Below are positions 46,408 to 59,987 of a stretch of 64,000 nt of DNA, piece by piece. Each line of letters opens with the position of its first letter. Position 1 is the first letter of the stretch. The stretch comes from Warburgia ugandensis (Eukaryota > Streptophyta > Magnoliopsida > Canellales > Canellaceae). The DNA lies in assembly GCA_035236585.1 (NCBI GenBank), contig CP141135.1, positions 1,956,001-2,020,000 on the forward strand, given 5' to 3'. The notes below the pieces were generated by a model that was given only the letters and a program-made list of their open reading frames with translations, did not search any database and was not told where the DNA came from. Both the position numbers and the translations under genes were made by a program.

Positions 46408-47404
46408 TTTATTTAGCAGGTTCTAAGAATACGAAAATCTAAACCGAAGCACTTATTAGATGATCCTACCCAACGACCGATTCATTTGATTGCTCCGGCA
46501 TTGGGTGGTTCCCACATCAGAAAAGTTGTACATCATGGGAACCAATGGATTAGAAAATTTTGTATAAACAACAATATAAGTTCAACTATGAAAACCCCCT
46601 TTTAGGTTGCTAGAATTGTCTCATCATCGTAATTTTTTATTTACCACACATCCAAAGTCAGAGTAATCAAATGAACGAACGAGTTGGACCATTCAAATCT
46701 TGATCGTGCAAGAAGTAAAAACTATACTGCAGGTACTGACCTCAGCACCCATGAACAATAAATATCGTTGACGTGAGCCTGTTGTGGAAAGTGAATGGTT
46801 GATTATACTGTAATGGAGCTTCGACGAAGCTTAAACCACCTTTTCTGTTGGACAAATCAATAACTTGATGGACCCAGCCAAAAAGGTTTCAAATTTTATA
46901 GACCCATGTTCCCATGAGTGCTAATGCCACTAAGTACTTAAAGTAATATAGTATGAGGCTAAGTGTATCACAAGATTCACAATAAAACAATTCCTTGAAG
47001 AAATGATATCCACACTCACTTTCCATAATGTCACTTCCCACTTTACTAAGTACTTTTCTAAGTGGCTCTCGATTGTGCTTGTACTTCAAAACTGTTAAGA
47101 ACAAAGGCATGGTGACTCACATCTTGGTAAAATTCTCGGCCCAAATATGCTTTGTTGGCATGATCAAATTCGTTAATCTAATAAATGGCTCTCTAAATAT
47201 TTTAATTTTTATAAAGAATTATTCAGGTATAATTGGTAATTATTTCTATTAACGTTTAAATTTGAATAATAAACTACGGACAGGTAGGAAAACAAGTTTC
47301 CACTTTGGACGAGAGTTTCAGAATGAATGGCCAAAACAAGTTTCTTCTTACCTATGTTCTAGATCTTTGATCTATGAAGGCTAATCCATCAATTTTTATG
47401 GATT
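46408..47404. other. Spacer, no gene seen
   Basis: No gene or shared repeat was recognised. Confidence 0.4.
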
Positions 47405-47527
47405 ATATATTGGAGGTCTTGGGTTTGATGTGTAGAAACAGCCTCTCATTAAATGTAAGTCAAGTCTGAATATTATAAGCCTTTGTACCCCTTCCTGTAG
47501 TAGCTTCATACACTGGGCTGCCCTTTA
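47405..47527 (+). mobile_element. Au-type SINE, head-truncated
   Basis: GGAGGTCTTGGGTTTGATGT, GAAACAGCCTCTCATTAAAT, CCTTTGTACCCCTTCC and CACTGGGCTGCCCTTTATAT identify it. There is a small internal deletion before the GTAGCTTCATAC block. Confidence 0.83.
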
Positions 47528-48240
47528 TATATATATAAAGATAAAGATAAGGTGAAATTTGATTAGTTAGGACTAATTTTGTTGGTTTTCTACTTTTCTC
47601 CTGCCAATCATATATCACTTGCTCCTTTTACCTGCATGAAATAGTTGAAATTAATGTTGTGTGTGTATGAGATGTGTTAATTTTAGCTATTTTGTGCAGG
47701 TGCAAAGAACAGATGATATTTGATTGGCTGAAAAAAGTTAAAAATTAAAAAAAATAACAGTTAAAAACTTTTTTCTACCCAGTTACCTGTACTTTACACC
47801 TGCAACCATTTGACACGGGACCAGCTATGAGTTTAACAGCATGATCAACACGTGTTGAGCCTCTCCATTGATCTTAATAATGACTTCTTAAGTGCTCATT
47901 GATTGTAATTGTACTTTAGGTACTCTTAATGGCTTTTAGTAGCTGATTTGACAAGTACAAATGACAGAGTGCCATAATCAAGACATCACAAACTTCTTTT
48001 GACTTGTTTACCAACTATAAATGTACCAGTTCACACTTCCTTAGCTACGAAGAGAAACAACAAACCGAAAGGAGGAAGAAAAAGAAAGAGAAAAGAATGG
48101 CAATGATGGTTGAAAGATGCGAAAATTCTTAGGTATTTATACGATTTTTCCTTTTATTCTTCATTTCTCTTTTTCAGCCCCTCCTCTTAAAGTCCATAAA
48201 AGCAGACCTTTAGATCATTGCAGAGTGTAAAATAAGCTTC
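47528..48240. other. Upstream region of the bHLH gene
   Basis: This is the promoter side of the bHLH gene. A CATAAAAG motif lies near 48195 and a CT run at about 48240-48256, which is a usual plant 5'-UTR feature. A start near 48225 is plausible but unproven. Confidence 0.4.
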
Positions 48241-48672
48241 TTCTCTCTCTCTCTCAAAGGGAAAGGCAAAGAAGAAAAGAAGAAAACGACGTAAAAAAAG
48301 CTTCAAAATTTAAAATCTTGGACACAAAGTATAGAATTTGCACAACTAAAGTCGAAGATTTTCGTAGATCTTGCTGTGCATCACGTTTCGATTTCCAAAC
48401 AAGATGTGAGTATATATGAGTGAAGTTCGTGAGATTTGATTAGTTTGTAGAGGGGAGAGGAGAATTTCAGTTCTTGATCGAGTTTGATGAAAAAGATTGG
48501 AAATTTTTCGGTCTTTAAAGTAGAACTAAAGCGTCGGATGTATTCGAAGTTCGTCGGATTCCTTATTTTTTTGTTAGAAATTCTATTGAAGTTCTTGAAA
48601 GGTACTAGGGCTAAAAAGAACAGAAAAGAAGAAGAACTTTGTGAAGGACTTGTTGAAGCGAGAATAGAAGGA

Positions 48673-51600
48673 ATGGGGGAAGACATAGAGAGTGGTGTCT
48701 ACAAAGGAGACTGGCTTTCCGAGATGAATCAATGGATTGGATGGTCGTCAGAGATTCCTCCGCCGGCGGCGAAACAGATTTCGGGTGACTCGCCCTCTGT
48801 TTCTTCCGATTCAAGTGTGTTTACAGATGGCAAACAAGTTTATTCTTCATTTCCGTTGCCCGAATTCACGGCTCCAACGCCAGTAAGGGGACATGAAGTT
48901 GTGTAAGTAGAGCTTCCTCCTTTTGTTTCTCTGGTTGTGTTTAAGGTTACTGGAGTTCTTGAAGTTTAATCATCAAAATAAGACAAACAATAGCAATTCC
49001 TTGTAGCTTTGCTCATGTATGTGCTATCATTTTTTGTAAATTTGCTTCTTCTTCTTTTTTGTTAATCATTTTTGTGCCACTAGTTCTGCTCACAAATCTT
49101 TTATAGTTTTTGTAATTTTTGCTTATATTTTTATTAATCATTTTTGTAGTCACGACTCATGAACCGATCATGATCGCTTCTTTGTTTATTATTATAGCTT
49201 TTTACGAATTAAACCAATTTATTTGTTCACAAAATTTCACATGAAATTATGGTGACATGTCACATGAAATTTAACTATAAAATGCAAAAAACGAAGAAGT
49301 AACAATCCTTTTCGTATATTCTTAATCATTCATGTAATCACAACTCATGAACCGTAAATGAAAATATAATAGGCAGCAATATGATTTATTTGAAATTTTT
49401 TTTTTTAAATATGAACTAATATAACAATCTCTGCTATTAATTTACTGTTGATTTTCCATTGATTATAATCTCTCTCTTTCTCTCTTTTTTAATTATGGTA
49501 AGCTTTTATAACTAAACCACTCCTTTTTCATCTTTCATGGCTAGTGGTGCAAGTAGTGGCCTCCGACATGATAATCGATTTACGGCCAACGGAATCGACA
49601 AGGCAATTAAACAAGAAAACCAGAGTTTCAATTTGGACCTTCCGCCGTCGACGACGGCGCTCAGACAAGAGATGTGTTCTTCCTTCATTAGCAAAACTCC
49701 TTCCATGTATAACAGTAACCAGCTTATGTTCTACAACAACAATTCTCCGTGTTGGAAGACGTCACCGGAGATATATGGAGTCCGGCAAGGCTCCGCCGTG
49801 CCTTTCTCACAAAAAGGCCTAGAAAGACCCCTTACCGGCTATATTCCCCTCAAGGTAAACCATTTTGCTTTGGTTACAGGGTTTAGTGGGGGAAATTACC
49901 CACATAATCCTTTTTTTCACCGAAATAAACTTTCGTAAACCTACTTTTAGAATGGGTTTTTAGTCATTTCCAGTTATCTGTAACACTGTTTGAAATTTGG
50001 AAAATGGTGCATGATTAGCTGCTTACTAATACATAGTGGGCCCGCCTATGATGGATCCAGATTGTTCATCTAATGGAAGTTATTTTGGATCTCTTATAGC
50101 CTACTAGCCAAGAATCATGCCAAGTGACAAGTCATGATATCCTTGGTCATTGAAATGTAACGATTGTTCTTCTTTTCCATTGTCGACATTCAACGATCGA
50201 GATCACACTTCATTGGATTAGAATGGTCCCATTGGCGTGATTTGTCAACCCCTAGGATCCAAGATAACTCCTATCAACTGCAATGGTGGACCCGGTGGAA
50301 GTTGGGGTCCACCACGTAGGAGCGATTGATCATTCGTTGCATAAATAATGCATTCCAAACTTTTATTTTGACCATTGCCGATGAATTCAATATATGTGGA
50401 GTGCCAAGCTCTTTGAGATCACAGCATGGAGGAATGCCCAAATGAGTGGTCCCAGCTATCCAATCAATAGAACTTGTATAAACCGTTGGATAATCGTCCT
50501 TAAGATCGGTATCGTTAGGCGATTGACGTTTTAGTGTGCAAATAAATTGTATTTCTGTACATTAAGATGTGCAAGGATTTGTTGGTTGATTATGGCCTGA
50601 TTTTGATTTGGGTTAATGCAGAGGATTACTCTTCTAATATTTATGATAATGACATTTATTTTGCAATGGGGTTAGGATTCAAGGATGGAAGTGAAGAAAA
50701 GAAACACTGAGCCTGCAGGCAAACGGCCCCGAACTGATTCGCCTGCTCCATTTACAACCTTTAAGGTGTGTGATTATAGCTTACTGTCTCAAGGATAAGG
50801 TATCCATGTATATATTTAGCTGGCTTTTCATTTATAATTATTAATTTTTAAATAATAGACACTCACAGAGCCATGCATAGCCTCAAACCCTGGTCAACAA
50901 GGTGAGAGGCTTTTTAATCAGCAAAAGAATGGAGAAAACTTTGATTTTGATATCATTATTTTTAATGATATGTTACCCAAAATTTTATTGAGAAATATAG
51001 GCAAAATTATTTTTTTATTTTTCAATGTGTTACGCCGAACTTCATTGAAGAATATACACATAAAAAAAAATTAGAAATTTTTTTAGAAGGTTAAGATATT
51101 AGAAAATTATCATTAAAAGAATTGCTAATGGTGAAATATAATTACATTTATTTTGTCTGTAAGGTTCGAAAAGAGAAACTCGGGGACAAAATCAGTGCTC
51201 TACAACAGCTAGTTTCACCATTTGGGAAGGTGAAAATTGATAACCAAATTTCATCATTTGAAGAAAAATGAATGGTTAAAGCAAGGTTCTATAACTTTTC
51301 CTCTCTTTTTTTTTTTGCCATTTTCAGACAGATACTGCTTCAGTCCTATTCGATGCAATTGAATACATCAAGTTTCTTCATGACCAAGTCACTGTAAGTT
51401 GGAACATGGCAATGCAATTTTTTCTTTTATTTTACAAGTTTGAAAGAAATGAATTATTCCCCCACAACTTTTGAGCTTGCCGTTGCTCTAATTTCATTTA
51501 TGGTTGATTCCAGGTGCTAAGCACTCCATATATGATGCTGGTTAGTACTTACACATCCTCTTTCTTCTTTCTAATGCAATTATTCTAGCTACAATAATAG

Positions 51601-52145
51601 CACGATAAACATCAAAGTCTGTTAAAAAAATTTCTTCTAATTTTTAATGAGAGAATTGCTTACCATATTCAGGTGAATGCACTAATGTGTTTCCATAAAT
51701 TGGCTGTAATTCCATTTAGGAAAAAATTATGAAGAGAGGAAAACAGTATTTGCAATTTTTCCAAGCAAAGCTGCATCTATTCATCATACATTAATATCTT
51801 GAAACGAGTTACTGTGGGTGTTCCCTGTGACACATCTGATCATTAGTTTTGTCAAGCGCTTAAGAAAAAATATCAACTAATTCAACAATAAGGAAAAAAG
51901 AGTCCTGTTAATATTTTTGCATGTATGTAATTTTATCAATTTTAATTGCCATTTATATGATTTTCATATAAGCACTCACCTTTCAGAGCCATGAAATATA
52001 CGACAGAAGGGAGGATAGAGAAGCAGCAGGATCAGGTTTGAGAAGTAGAGGGCTATGTTTAGTTCCAATCTCCACCACGTTGCATGTTGCCAAGGATAAT
52101 ACTTCAGAATTTTGGGCTCCTACCTTTGGAGGCAGCTACCGATAG
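48673..52145 (+). CDS. bHLH transcription factor, bHLH123/bHLH112/bHLH68-like
   Basis: This is a nuclear transcription factor of the plant bHLH group with an atypical basic region. Seven exons join in frame: 48673-48902, 49545-49854, 50676-50765, 51164-51229, 51328-51393, 51514-51540 and 51987-52145. The product is 315 aa. The N-terminus, MGEDIESGVYKGDWLSEMNQ, resembles the short acidic Trp-containing start of this group. Exon 3 gives KRPRTDSPAPFTTFK. Exons 4 and 5 encode the HLH (VRKEKLGDKISALQQLVSPF, then TDTASVLFDAIEYIKFLHDQ). Exon 6 is only 27 bp. The C-terminus has the group signature RSRGLCLVPIS and EFWAPTFGGSYR. The usual His-Glu-Arg DNA contacts are incomplete (KVRKEKLGDK), so canonical E-box binding is uncertain. 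The frame is open upstream to an ATG at 48484, which would add 63 aa without group similarity; I take that as 5' UTR. Confidence 0.92.
50036..50327. mobile_element. Possible foldback element in bHLH intron 2
   Basis: GTGGGCCCGCCTATGATGGA and, further in, AATGGAAGTTATTTTGGATC on the left resemble the reverse complement of GGATCCAAGATAACTCCTAT and GTGGACCCGGTGGAAGTTGG on the right. The arms are imperfect and I see no clear target duplication. Confidence 0.45.
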
Positions 52146-52796
52146 CCATGGGACGACGAAAGCATGGAAATCTAATCTTATGTACCAGCTAACGAAGATA
52201 ACCTCAGAAAAAAGGCCATCACCATGTTGGGCCACTTAAAGGGTAAGTGCTATAGTGTAAGCCATTATAACAAAATTTGGCATGGTGAACAGCATTTTTA
52301 TGAATGGAAGTAACTTCTTTATTATTTTCTTCCAACACCGATAAGGTTGAGTTATTTTATAGAGAGAGAGAGAGTTGTCTGAAGATTGAGCTAGTATGAA
52401 CGTGGAGGAAATCTTAACTTTAGATCAATTAGTCTCTAGATAATTTATGAGCATGAAATGCTCCTATTTTCTTAAATATAATAACTTTTGCACGTATTTT
52501 TTTCTTTTTTTGGTACAAATAAAGAATTACAAAGTAAATCACTCACACACACTCCTAAATCTAATCTTTAATTCTAGTGAGGTGTTCAGTTGTCTATGAC
52601 CAACTATGTTTGACATTTGTTGGCAAGTTCAGCAATATTTGCTTGAAACTATGGTAGCTAGCATGCAATAATGCAAATGACGCCTACATATTCAATAATT
52701 CAAACCATTCTGTTAGTCCTGCTATTTGATATATAGATCAAGGCAGAAACTAGATAATAGTTTCTCTTATATAGAAAATCATAAACGAACAGGGTT
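52146..52796. other. bHLH 3' UTR and spacer
   Basis: The bHLH 3' UTR starts here, and its end cannot be placed with confidence. No other feature is seen. Confidence 0.4.
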
Positions 52797-52842
52797 AGGG
52801 CTTGATTGGCAAGGCTTATATAATCTGGTTGATGGATCATGG
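52797..52842. mobile_element. Arm of MITE-like AATCCGG element
   Basis: TTGATTGGCAAGGCTTATAT followed by AATCTGGTTGATGGATCATG matches the left arm of the element at 53147. The flanking AGAAAATCATAAAC is also shared with the 53.1-kb copy, so a longer segment may have been duplicated locally. Confidence 0.5.
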
Positions 52843-53146
52843 TTAGAAACTAGGTTGCTTACCTTTTTTTCTAAGAAGAATATTAGATTGAGCTAAAAAA
52901 TTACTTTAGTCTAAGTACCCATGTGCCATTATAATCCATAAAAATATTATTGAAATATTACTAGTTAAAAATTCTAATTGTTGTTCAATCCAAACACTAT
53001 TGTCTTTCAATTTAATAGCTTAATTCGCCAATTTATCTGCTAGTGTGTTTTATCTCTCAAAAATTTGACTCTCCATTAAGTTGGTTTGGTTGCTACAGTT
53101 CTGGCACTCTCTGTATTACAGAAAATCATAAACAAATATGATTATG

Positions 53147-53268
53147 ACCCAACTGGCAAGGTTTATATAATCCAGTTTCTTGGATTATGCCCGATTATTT
53201 TGTGTAAATTTATATGGAAGATTCTGGCAATAACCTATTAACCAGATTATACAAGTCTTTCCAGGCCT
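53147..53268. mobile_element. MITE-like AATCCGG inverted-repeat element, copy 4
   Basis: The left arm, CCCAACTGGCAAGGTTTATA then TAATCCAGTTTCTTGGATTA, pairs with the right arm TAACCTATTAACCAGATTAT then ACAAGTCTTTCCAGG. It is about 122 bp and non-coding, the same family and size as the 33-kb copy. Confidence 0.7.
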
Positions 53269-54880
53269 TAGGAACCACTGTAGAGCTTTGGCGCAGGGAT
53301 GGTGGTATTTTCCCTTGTATTTGCAGTCTCGAAAACAACCAAAAAGATTAGTTGTCTTTATCCTTTTCTCAATAATCTTATCCAAAATCTAGGGCCACCG
53401 ATAGCTAACAACAAGATCAGTATATATGGTTGAGTTTATCCGTGCATGGTTTGTCAGCCCTGCCTAACAAGTAACAGCCCTTTATACAATATTTTGCCAG
53501 TCATGCAGTTGTAGTATACTCGTCAGCGTGTGTGCCAAGTATGAGAGGATCTAGAATTAGAATTTGGGAATATACATCCATGGTGCTTTTTATTTTTTTG
53601 TTGCAGTGGTTTAGTGGAAGTACAGGTGGATGGTTGGTCCAACATTCTCTTTCTAGGTTTCGAACAACAACAATATAATACTTAGGACAACATTCTGTCT
53701 TCTCTGTGCCAAGATGCTTGAGCATGGATTATTGCTAGAACAATCTTGAGAAGAAACACAGTGGAACTTGTCTAATTTAGTTCTGCCAGATTAATAACTT
53801 TCATATTTTAATACTAACCTGATTTATGCAAAAGAAATAAATTAACGAACTTCTATCCTTTAATAATTGATAATTTCTTCTAGTCCCATCATGAGTAATT
53901 CCATAATCCTTTAATGTCCTACATATAATATAATAAAAAGCCTATGAAAAGACCTAGTAATCTATTCAACTACTAAGGTAGACTAGATAGCGCAAAATAT
54001 AAAATTAAATAAAATCAAAGATTTACTTTTGCTTTTAGAATTGTGTTTTAATAAGCAAATAAACTAAGAGTCTTAGTAGGCATACAAGCCTTGACTGAGA
54101 AGAAGTCCACGCCTTTCTTTTTTTTTTTCTGCCTGATGAATTTTTTTGTAGATATAAGCCGTTCATTATGTTCTTCATACCAAACATAGACAACTCAATA
54201 TAAATTAATGCATTTGGATAATCTAGCTATTTGCTTTTTGTCTTTGAAAAGATTAATACAAATAGATGCTCACTACCTTTACAATGAAAACATAATGTAA
54301 AAATACACCAATGAATATGAAATTTTATCTCTAGTCTATCTAGACCATTCCAGTTAGGACGAATGGCTTAGATCTATAGAACACAGCTTCCCCGCCTTGA
54401 AAAAAAATGTTGTGGACTTCTCCTCTCTCAAAAGTGTGTGTGCTTATTGAGAGTCACACACATATGTAATAAAATACTTGGGATCTCTGATTTAAAATTT
54501 TTATTTTTAAAAGCTAAACAAAAACGACCCTTCAAAAGATGAAGCTCCTACCAAAACCCCAGGGGTCATACTACCCATAAAACACAAAATAGTCATGAGT
54601 ATACAACAAGTATTAAGGGACTTATATCACAAAATAAACCATGCTAATTGTCTAAACCTATATTTAATATATATAATGATAATAAGACAAAATTAAGAAT
54701 GACATGGCACAAGGTCTGTCCATCCCAACCATTGCATCCAACAACAATAATAATATGTCCACAATATCCAAGGTACATAAAAGTAACAACACATATATGT
54801 ACATATAGCCCATATAACAATGTACATCGATGCAATATCCTCTAAGATATGCTGAGGTCCCTATTACCCGTACTTGCTTT
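53269..54880. other. AT-rich spacer, no gene seen
   Basis: Only chance frames are present. Confidence 0.4.
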
Positions 54881-57800
54881 TTACTTGTTTGCCCTTTAAC
54901 TATCTCACTTTATATCTAAGGCATTATAAAACACCATAATGTCTCAGCAAGTTATTGCTTGTGTAGGTACATATACATTTAATATTAAGTTAAAAACATG
55001 CATCTGATAGATAAGTTGAATAACAAAATCTTGAGGATGTAAATAACAACTTTTACATGTAAATAGTATCAAAATGATTTCCAATATCAAGAGTGAATAT
55101 CAGCGAGATAAATCATGGAAACAAGTGAAATAAACAATGTGACATGTGCAATGATACAAAGTGTCAAGTCTCATGAATATGTCAATATATGTCATCAATG
55201 AGGGGCACCTTAATGCACGAGTCCATGAGTGTACCACACACTCCCATGTCTGGACATAAGTACTCATGTTGTCAGTACATAAGGATATGTCATTCTTAGT
55301 ATGCTCATAGTGTTATATACAAACAAGAAAAAATCATATGAACTGCCATGTTGTAGTGATAACCAACTCTCGGGTCTACTAACTAACGCTCCTGGTAGAC
55401 ATCAAAACGGGATAGTAAATGTCCTCCTTGCATGGTGAGAGGTCAAACATGTAATGTGCACTACCCATGATATTCCTCCCTACTAGGTTTGCCCATCTAT
55501 GGGACAGGTATTTAGCATCTCACAAAGTCAGAGAGTCGGTGGTCAATAGCATAGCGTCTACCGAGTAGAAATGTCTGTTGAAAATTTGCAAAATCATGAA
55601 ATAATTCAATATCTCTAAATTAAGAGATGAAGAAAAAACATTAGATGCACAAAACACAAGAGCACCTATGGCTCACCATCCCAGAGCAATGCCCCTATCA
55701 TAGGGTTAGTCTCTCAAAGACCAGTCACCAAGCCTCCTCGTAGGTCCATGAATAAATATAAGAAATAAAATAAATCATTTGATAGTGTCAATATACAATT
55801 AAATCATAAATTCATGGAAACATAAAAATCAAGGTGATCATCAATATATGAAAAGTATATATATTGGATAATAATCTCAACAAGGTCATGGCAAAACAAT
55901 AAGTGTGATTATATTCACTAATAACTATGGGATTTATATGATGATAATCCATATTTTTATTTAAAAAATATATTAATATTAAATGTCTTCACCTATCTCG
56001 ATATAAAGATAATTAATCCTCTACAATGTGCGACCTCTTTAATCTATACAATCTCATGAACTTGTCAAGTCACACGTACTACCCATCATCACTTACTACT
56101 CTTTGTTTATCATTTCTAACCTTCAGATCATCTCAAATCTAAGTAATTTGGTGTTTATTCATCACTAATCATAAATTTGTTCACTTTATTCTTTTGTCTA
56201 ATTTTCAATTTTGACTGTCGTTATGGATCGATGGCCTAGATCGCTTGGTTTTCCCCTACACATATTGATCGATGTCTTATAACTAGGCCTTCTATTATTT
56301 CAATATTTAATCTATCAATCTAATAGTTAAATCTAATTTTGATAAGCATGTTCAATGGTTCTAATCACTTCCAAGGTCTAATCATACTATATTTGATATT
56401 TTTTGGATGATCTAACCATTAGATCAGCTTAATTATCTATTTTGAGGATTAACTTGTCTTGATGTCATGTATTTTTTAGTTTTGCTTATGGTCCATATGT
56501 TTTTCACTAGCTCTTGCTTAGATCTGACGGTCATATCATACTCTTATCAATCAGATCCATGTTTCTTGACCACTTTGTAGTGTAATCTTATTAAATTCAG
56601 GGTTTTTGAGGCTATCAAACCATTAGATCATCTTATCTATTATGCTAGATCTCCTAATTAATCATTTTTTAGGGTCTAATCATTTTTTTTTATCAATGTA
56701 TCTAAGTCATTCCATGATTTGTGCTTTTTGATCAGTTCAAGGTGTGCTCTAATCTTAAATTTTATTTCATAATTAGGTTTGTTGTCATCAAGACGGTTCT
56801 AACAAATGTCTCAGAACAAATTTTGGAGTTTTATAGCCTCTTGAATTGAAATTTTTGGTTCATATTAAATTGGACTATTCAAATTAAATTTGGATTAAAT
56901 AAATAAGAAAAAGGCATTGCCAGGATGCACTTGGTAAGTGATGCGCTGTCCAAACATACCAGGAGTGCGTTACAGTCACCAAGATGCACCTGGGTGTGTC
57001 ATAGACACCTAGCTGCACGTGCTTCCTATGCCATCTCAAAATGGCACACATGATGTTCACATGTGCGCGGGCGTGCCATGCGCATGCATTCCACTGGTGT
57101 GTTTGCCATATGCAACTTGGGAGCAATAGTCTTATAAAAATGTTTGGACAGCAAGATTGCAACCATCCTTTCCATTTTTGTTTGGATTTGCAGTTAGGAT
57201 TATTCCAATCTTATCTATTTCAATGGTTTTTAGGTTTTTGGGGTCTATGCATTCATCAAATGAGTCAGATCACCCCATCCAAGTCCTCCTTGATGGATTT
57301 CTCATCTGAGTTGGTCAGATCCATTCATCGACGAATCGTTGGTCGAAAATTATAGTCAAATAGAGCCCAGAGGAGAACACTACCTAGCTTTCATGCACTA
57401 GGTGGCCGGAGGAGGAGAAATGAATAGTGGAGTCGCAAATCACCGTTCGTCAAGAAATGAAGGGTCACTAAATGTGATGTCTTAGGTTTTTATAAATAGA
57501 TTTTTTAAATATTTTTGAAAATTTGTCAGGATCAATCCGTGAAATTTTTTATTATTTATTTTTACATATAATAATAGATTTTAACTACTTCTAACCCAAG
57601 TACATCAAATAAATTTTCACAATATATTTCAAAGTAATATTTCATCTTTTGCAGCCAGTCAAAACCTACTAGTCATAACCCAAACAATACTAAGTTAAAT
57701 CACTATATAAAGTTCAAATATTATAATTTATTACAAATTCACTAAAGTCTATGAATAAAGTAAAACTTTTTTTTAGTTCTTTATACTTTGAAACTCCAAG

Positions 57801-58450
57801 TTTACTCAATCTCTTGGATGTCAATCTCAAGCTTTTCTTTCTGCCCTTCTCTTGTGGGGTGGTTTGGTGAGCAATATAAATTACTAAGTAGAGAATTTAA
57901 AACTAGCAAAAAACTCTGAAAATTGTGCTATGCAATTTTTTTTTAAATTTAAAAGTGTATACATGTATTATTAAACATGTCATTGTCACATCAAGACATC
58001 TCAATTCATATCAAACAGTTATATAACAATCAAAATAGCATAATGTTAGATAACACAATTTATATCCAAGGCATATAAAGATTTGAGTCAAATTCAATCT
58101 ATATTCATTGAATGATTAATTAGACAATCAATTCATTCAATGATTAATCAATAACTGAATGGTACTTGATGTCTTGTCACAGGCACTAGTCAATATTCTT
58201 GAGAACGACTGACATGTCAAACCATGTCTAAATAAAATAGCAGATTGATTATGCATGCAGTAAAATCTAAGTCTTGATCTGTGCTCATCAATGGGTACTA
58301 CACGGACTACATGGGATAGTAGGATCGATCATATACAAGGTAGTCCTCCCATGTAACTCACCCTTGTCAAATAAGCCTACCCTAGGCTAGTACCTATTCA
58401 GAAGTTAGTGGCCAACTAACTTCTTAGCATAGCGACCATGGAATTTTACA
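54880..58450. other. Degraded retrotransposon-like non-coding DNA
   Basis: Two sections (about 55200-55620 and 58150-58500) share short motifs in the same order: CGGGATAGTAAATGTCCTCC against GGGATAGTAGGATCG with GTAGTCCTCCCATG, then GTGGYCAA, then TAGCATAGCG. Such repeated non-coding modules are usual in old plant LTR elements, but no gag or pol remains are recognisable. The identity is inferred. Confidence 0.35.
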
Positions 58451-59067
58451 TAAAGTCTTGAGCTAGGGTCAACTCATAAGAATCTCTTAATTTCTTATTC
58501 AAATTCACATGCACAAGAGTGTGAAATCATATAAAATGCATACTAACAAGTAATACATATCTATTATTCTTGTTAATACCAAAACATATGTATAACCCTT
58601 AAGGTTAATATAAAAGGATGCCGATAGATCAATATATGGTACCAAAAATACTTCCAAATCAAACCAAAGTGTGAGTATGCACAATTTTCTTTGATAATTA
58701 AACAAAAGAATGGCATTACTATACATTTATAAAAGGAGAACAAAATAAATTCCAAAGTAATTCCATGTGCTCGTGTGTTTATCAAATGATACCACCTCTT
58801 AAACCAATCACAAAATCAAAGTATATTATTCACAATTATTTAGAAACATAAAGATTACTAATAATGAATATGTGAATTTTGTTGCATTTATCAAAATTAA
58901 CTCCATCTCAAATATCTACGAATATTAATTTCATATACTATCATATTCTATTTTAATTTCAAAGTATAATTTAGAAGGTCAGACTATAATATATAAATTA
59001 TTCTTTCATGATACAACACGGTCTTAATAAGTCAATAGCCTATGTATGGATGGTATCATCTATTGTT

Positions 59068-59092
59068 CAATATATATATATATATATATATA
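59068..59092. repeat. (AT)n microsatellite
   Basis: A TATATA run of about 22 bp. A second run lies at 59948-59980. Confidence 0.8.
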
Positions 59093-59938
59093 ACATGATA
59101 AAATTTACAAATTTAGATATAGGGTGTTTATTTACTATCGAACATGGTACACATAGTAATACTTAGTATGTGGGTGTTGAATTACAACATGGTACACCCA
59201 AATCATGTATTAGATTGAAGTTCCCCATTCATCTTATTTTCAACTAACGTTTTGTGCTCAAATGTCAATTCTCTGATTAATGCTTTGTACCATTTTCTTT
59301 TGATTTGCGATCAGCAATTTGCATTTATCTGTGTGGCTACTAGTCAATATTTGATTCATATTGCATCTATGTATAATTGGACACATTATGTGACTTAGTA
59401 TTTGTTAGCATGCCTTACGCTTGAGCCTTAATTGAGTAAATAGGGCAATTTTCTTAACCAAGGTGAAAGTCATTTAGCTTTATCTGAAGTGGAACGAAAT
59501 CACATGTTTAAGGTACCTTACACCTAGTTACTGATATGTTGCTTGGTATCATGTGCTTGGTCCATGTCAAGCAGCTCGTGCCATGTACCTAAACTAACAT
59601 TTATATATATTATTATTTTGTTTTAAAGTTATAACTAGGTATTTTTGTACTATGCGCTTAGTCACTTTTTGGTACTTCGATATTATATGCTTAAGTCTCA
59701 CTTGTACATGGTGCAATCATCTAGAGCAGATCGTTAGACACTTAATGTGGCTGGTTTGTGATAATTCCTCGTGCCTTTACAATTTTTTTCGGGGTGCATG
59801 ATACAACTACCAAGTCCAGGAACCACACCCAAGCGGACCATCAATTGCATGGTGCAGTTGGTTTGTGCTGGTGTACCCCAACCCAGCCAGCCCCTTATAG
59901 ATTTCTATTATCTAATATATATGTCAAGAGATATTTCG

Positions 59939-59947
<9 letters not shown>

Positions 59948-59980
<33 letters not shown>
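59948..59980. repeat. (AT)n microsatellite next to the tandem array
   Basis: A 30-bp or longer TATATA run immediately precedes the 135-bp tandem repeat. Confidence 0.85.
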
Positions 59981-59981
<1 letters not shown>

Positions 59982-59987
59982 CGGTTA

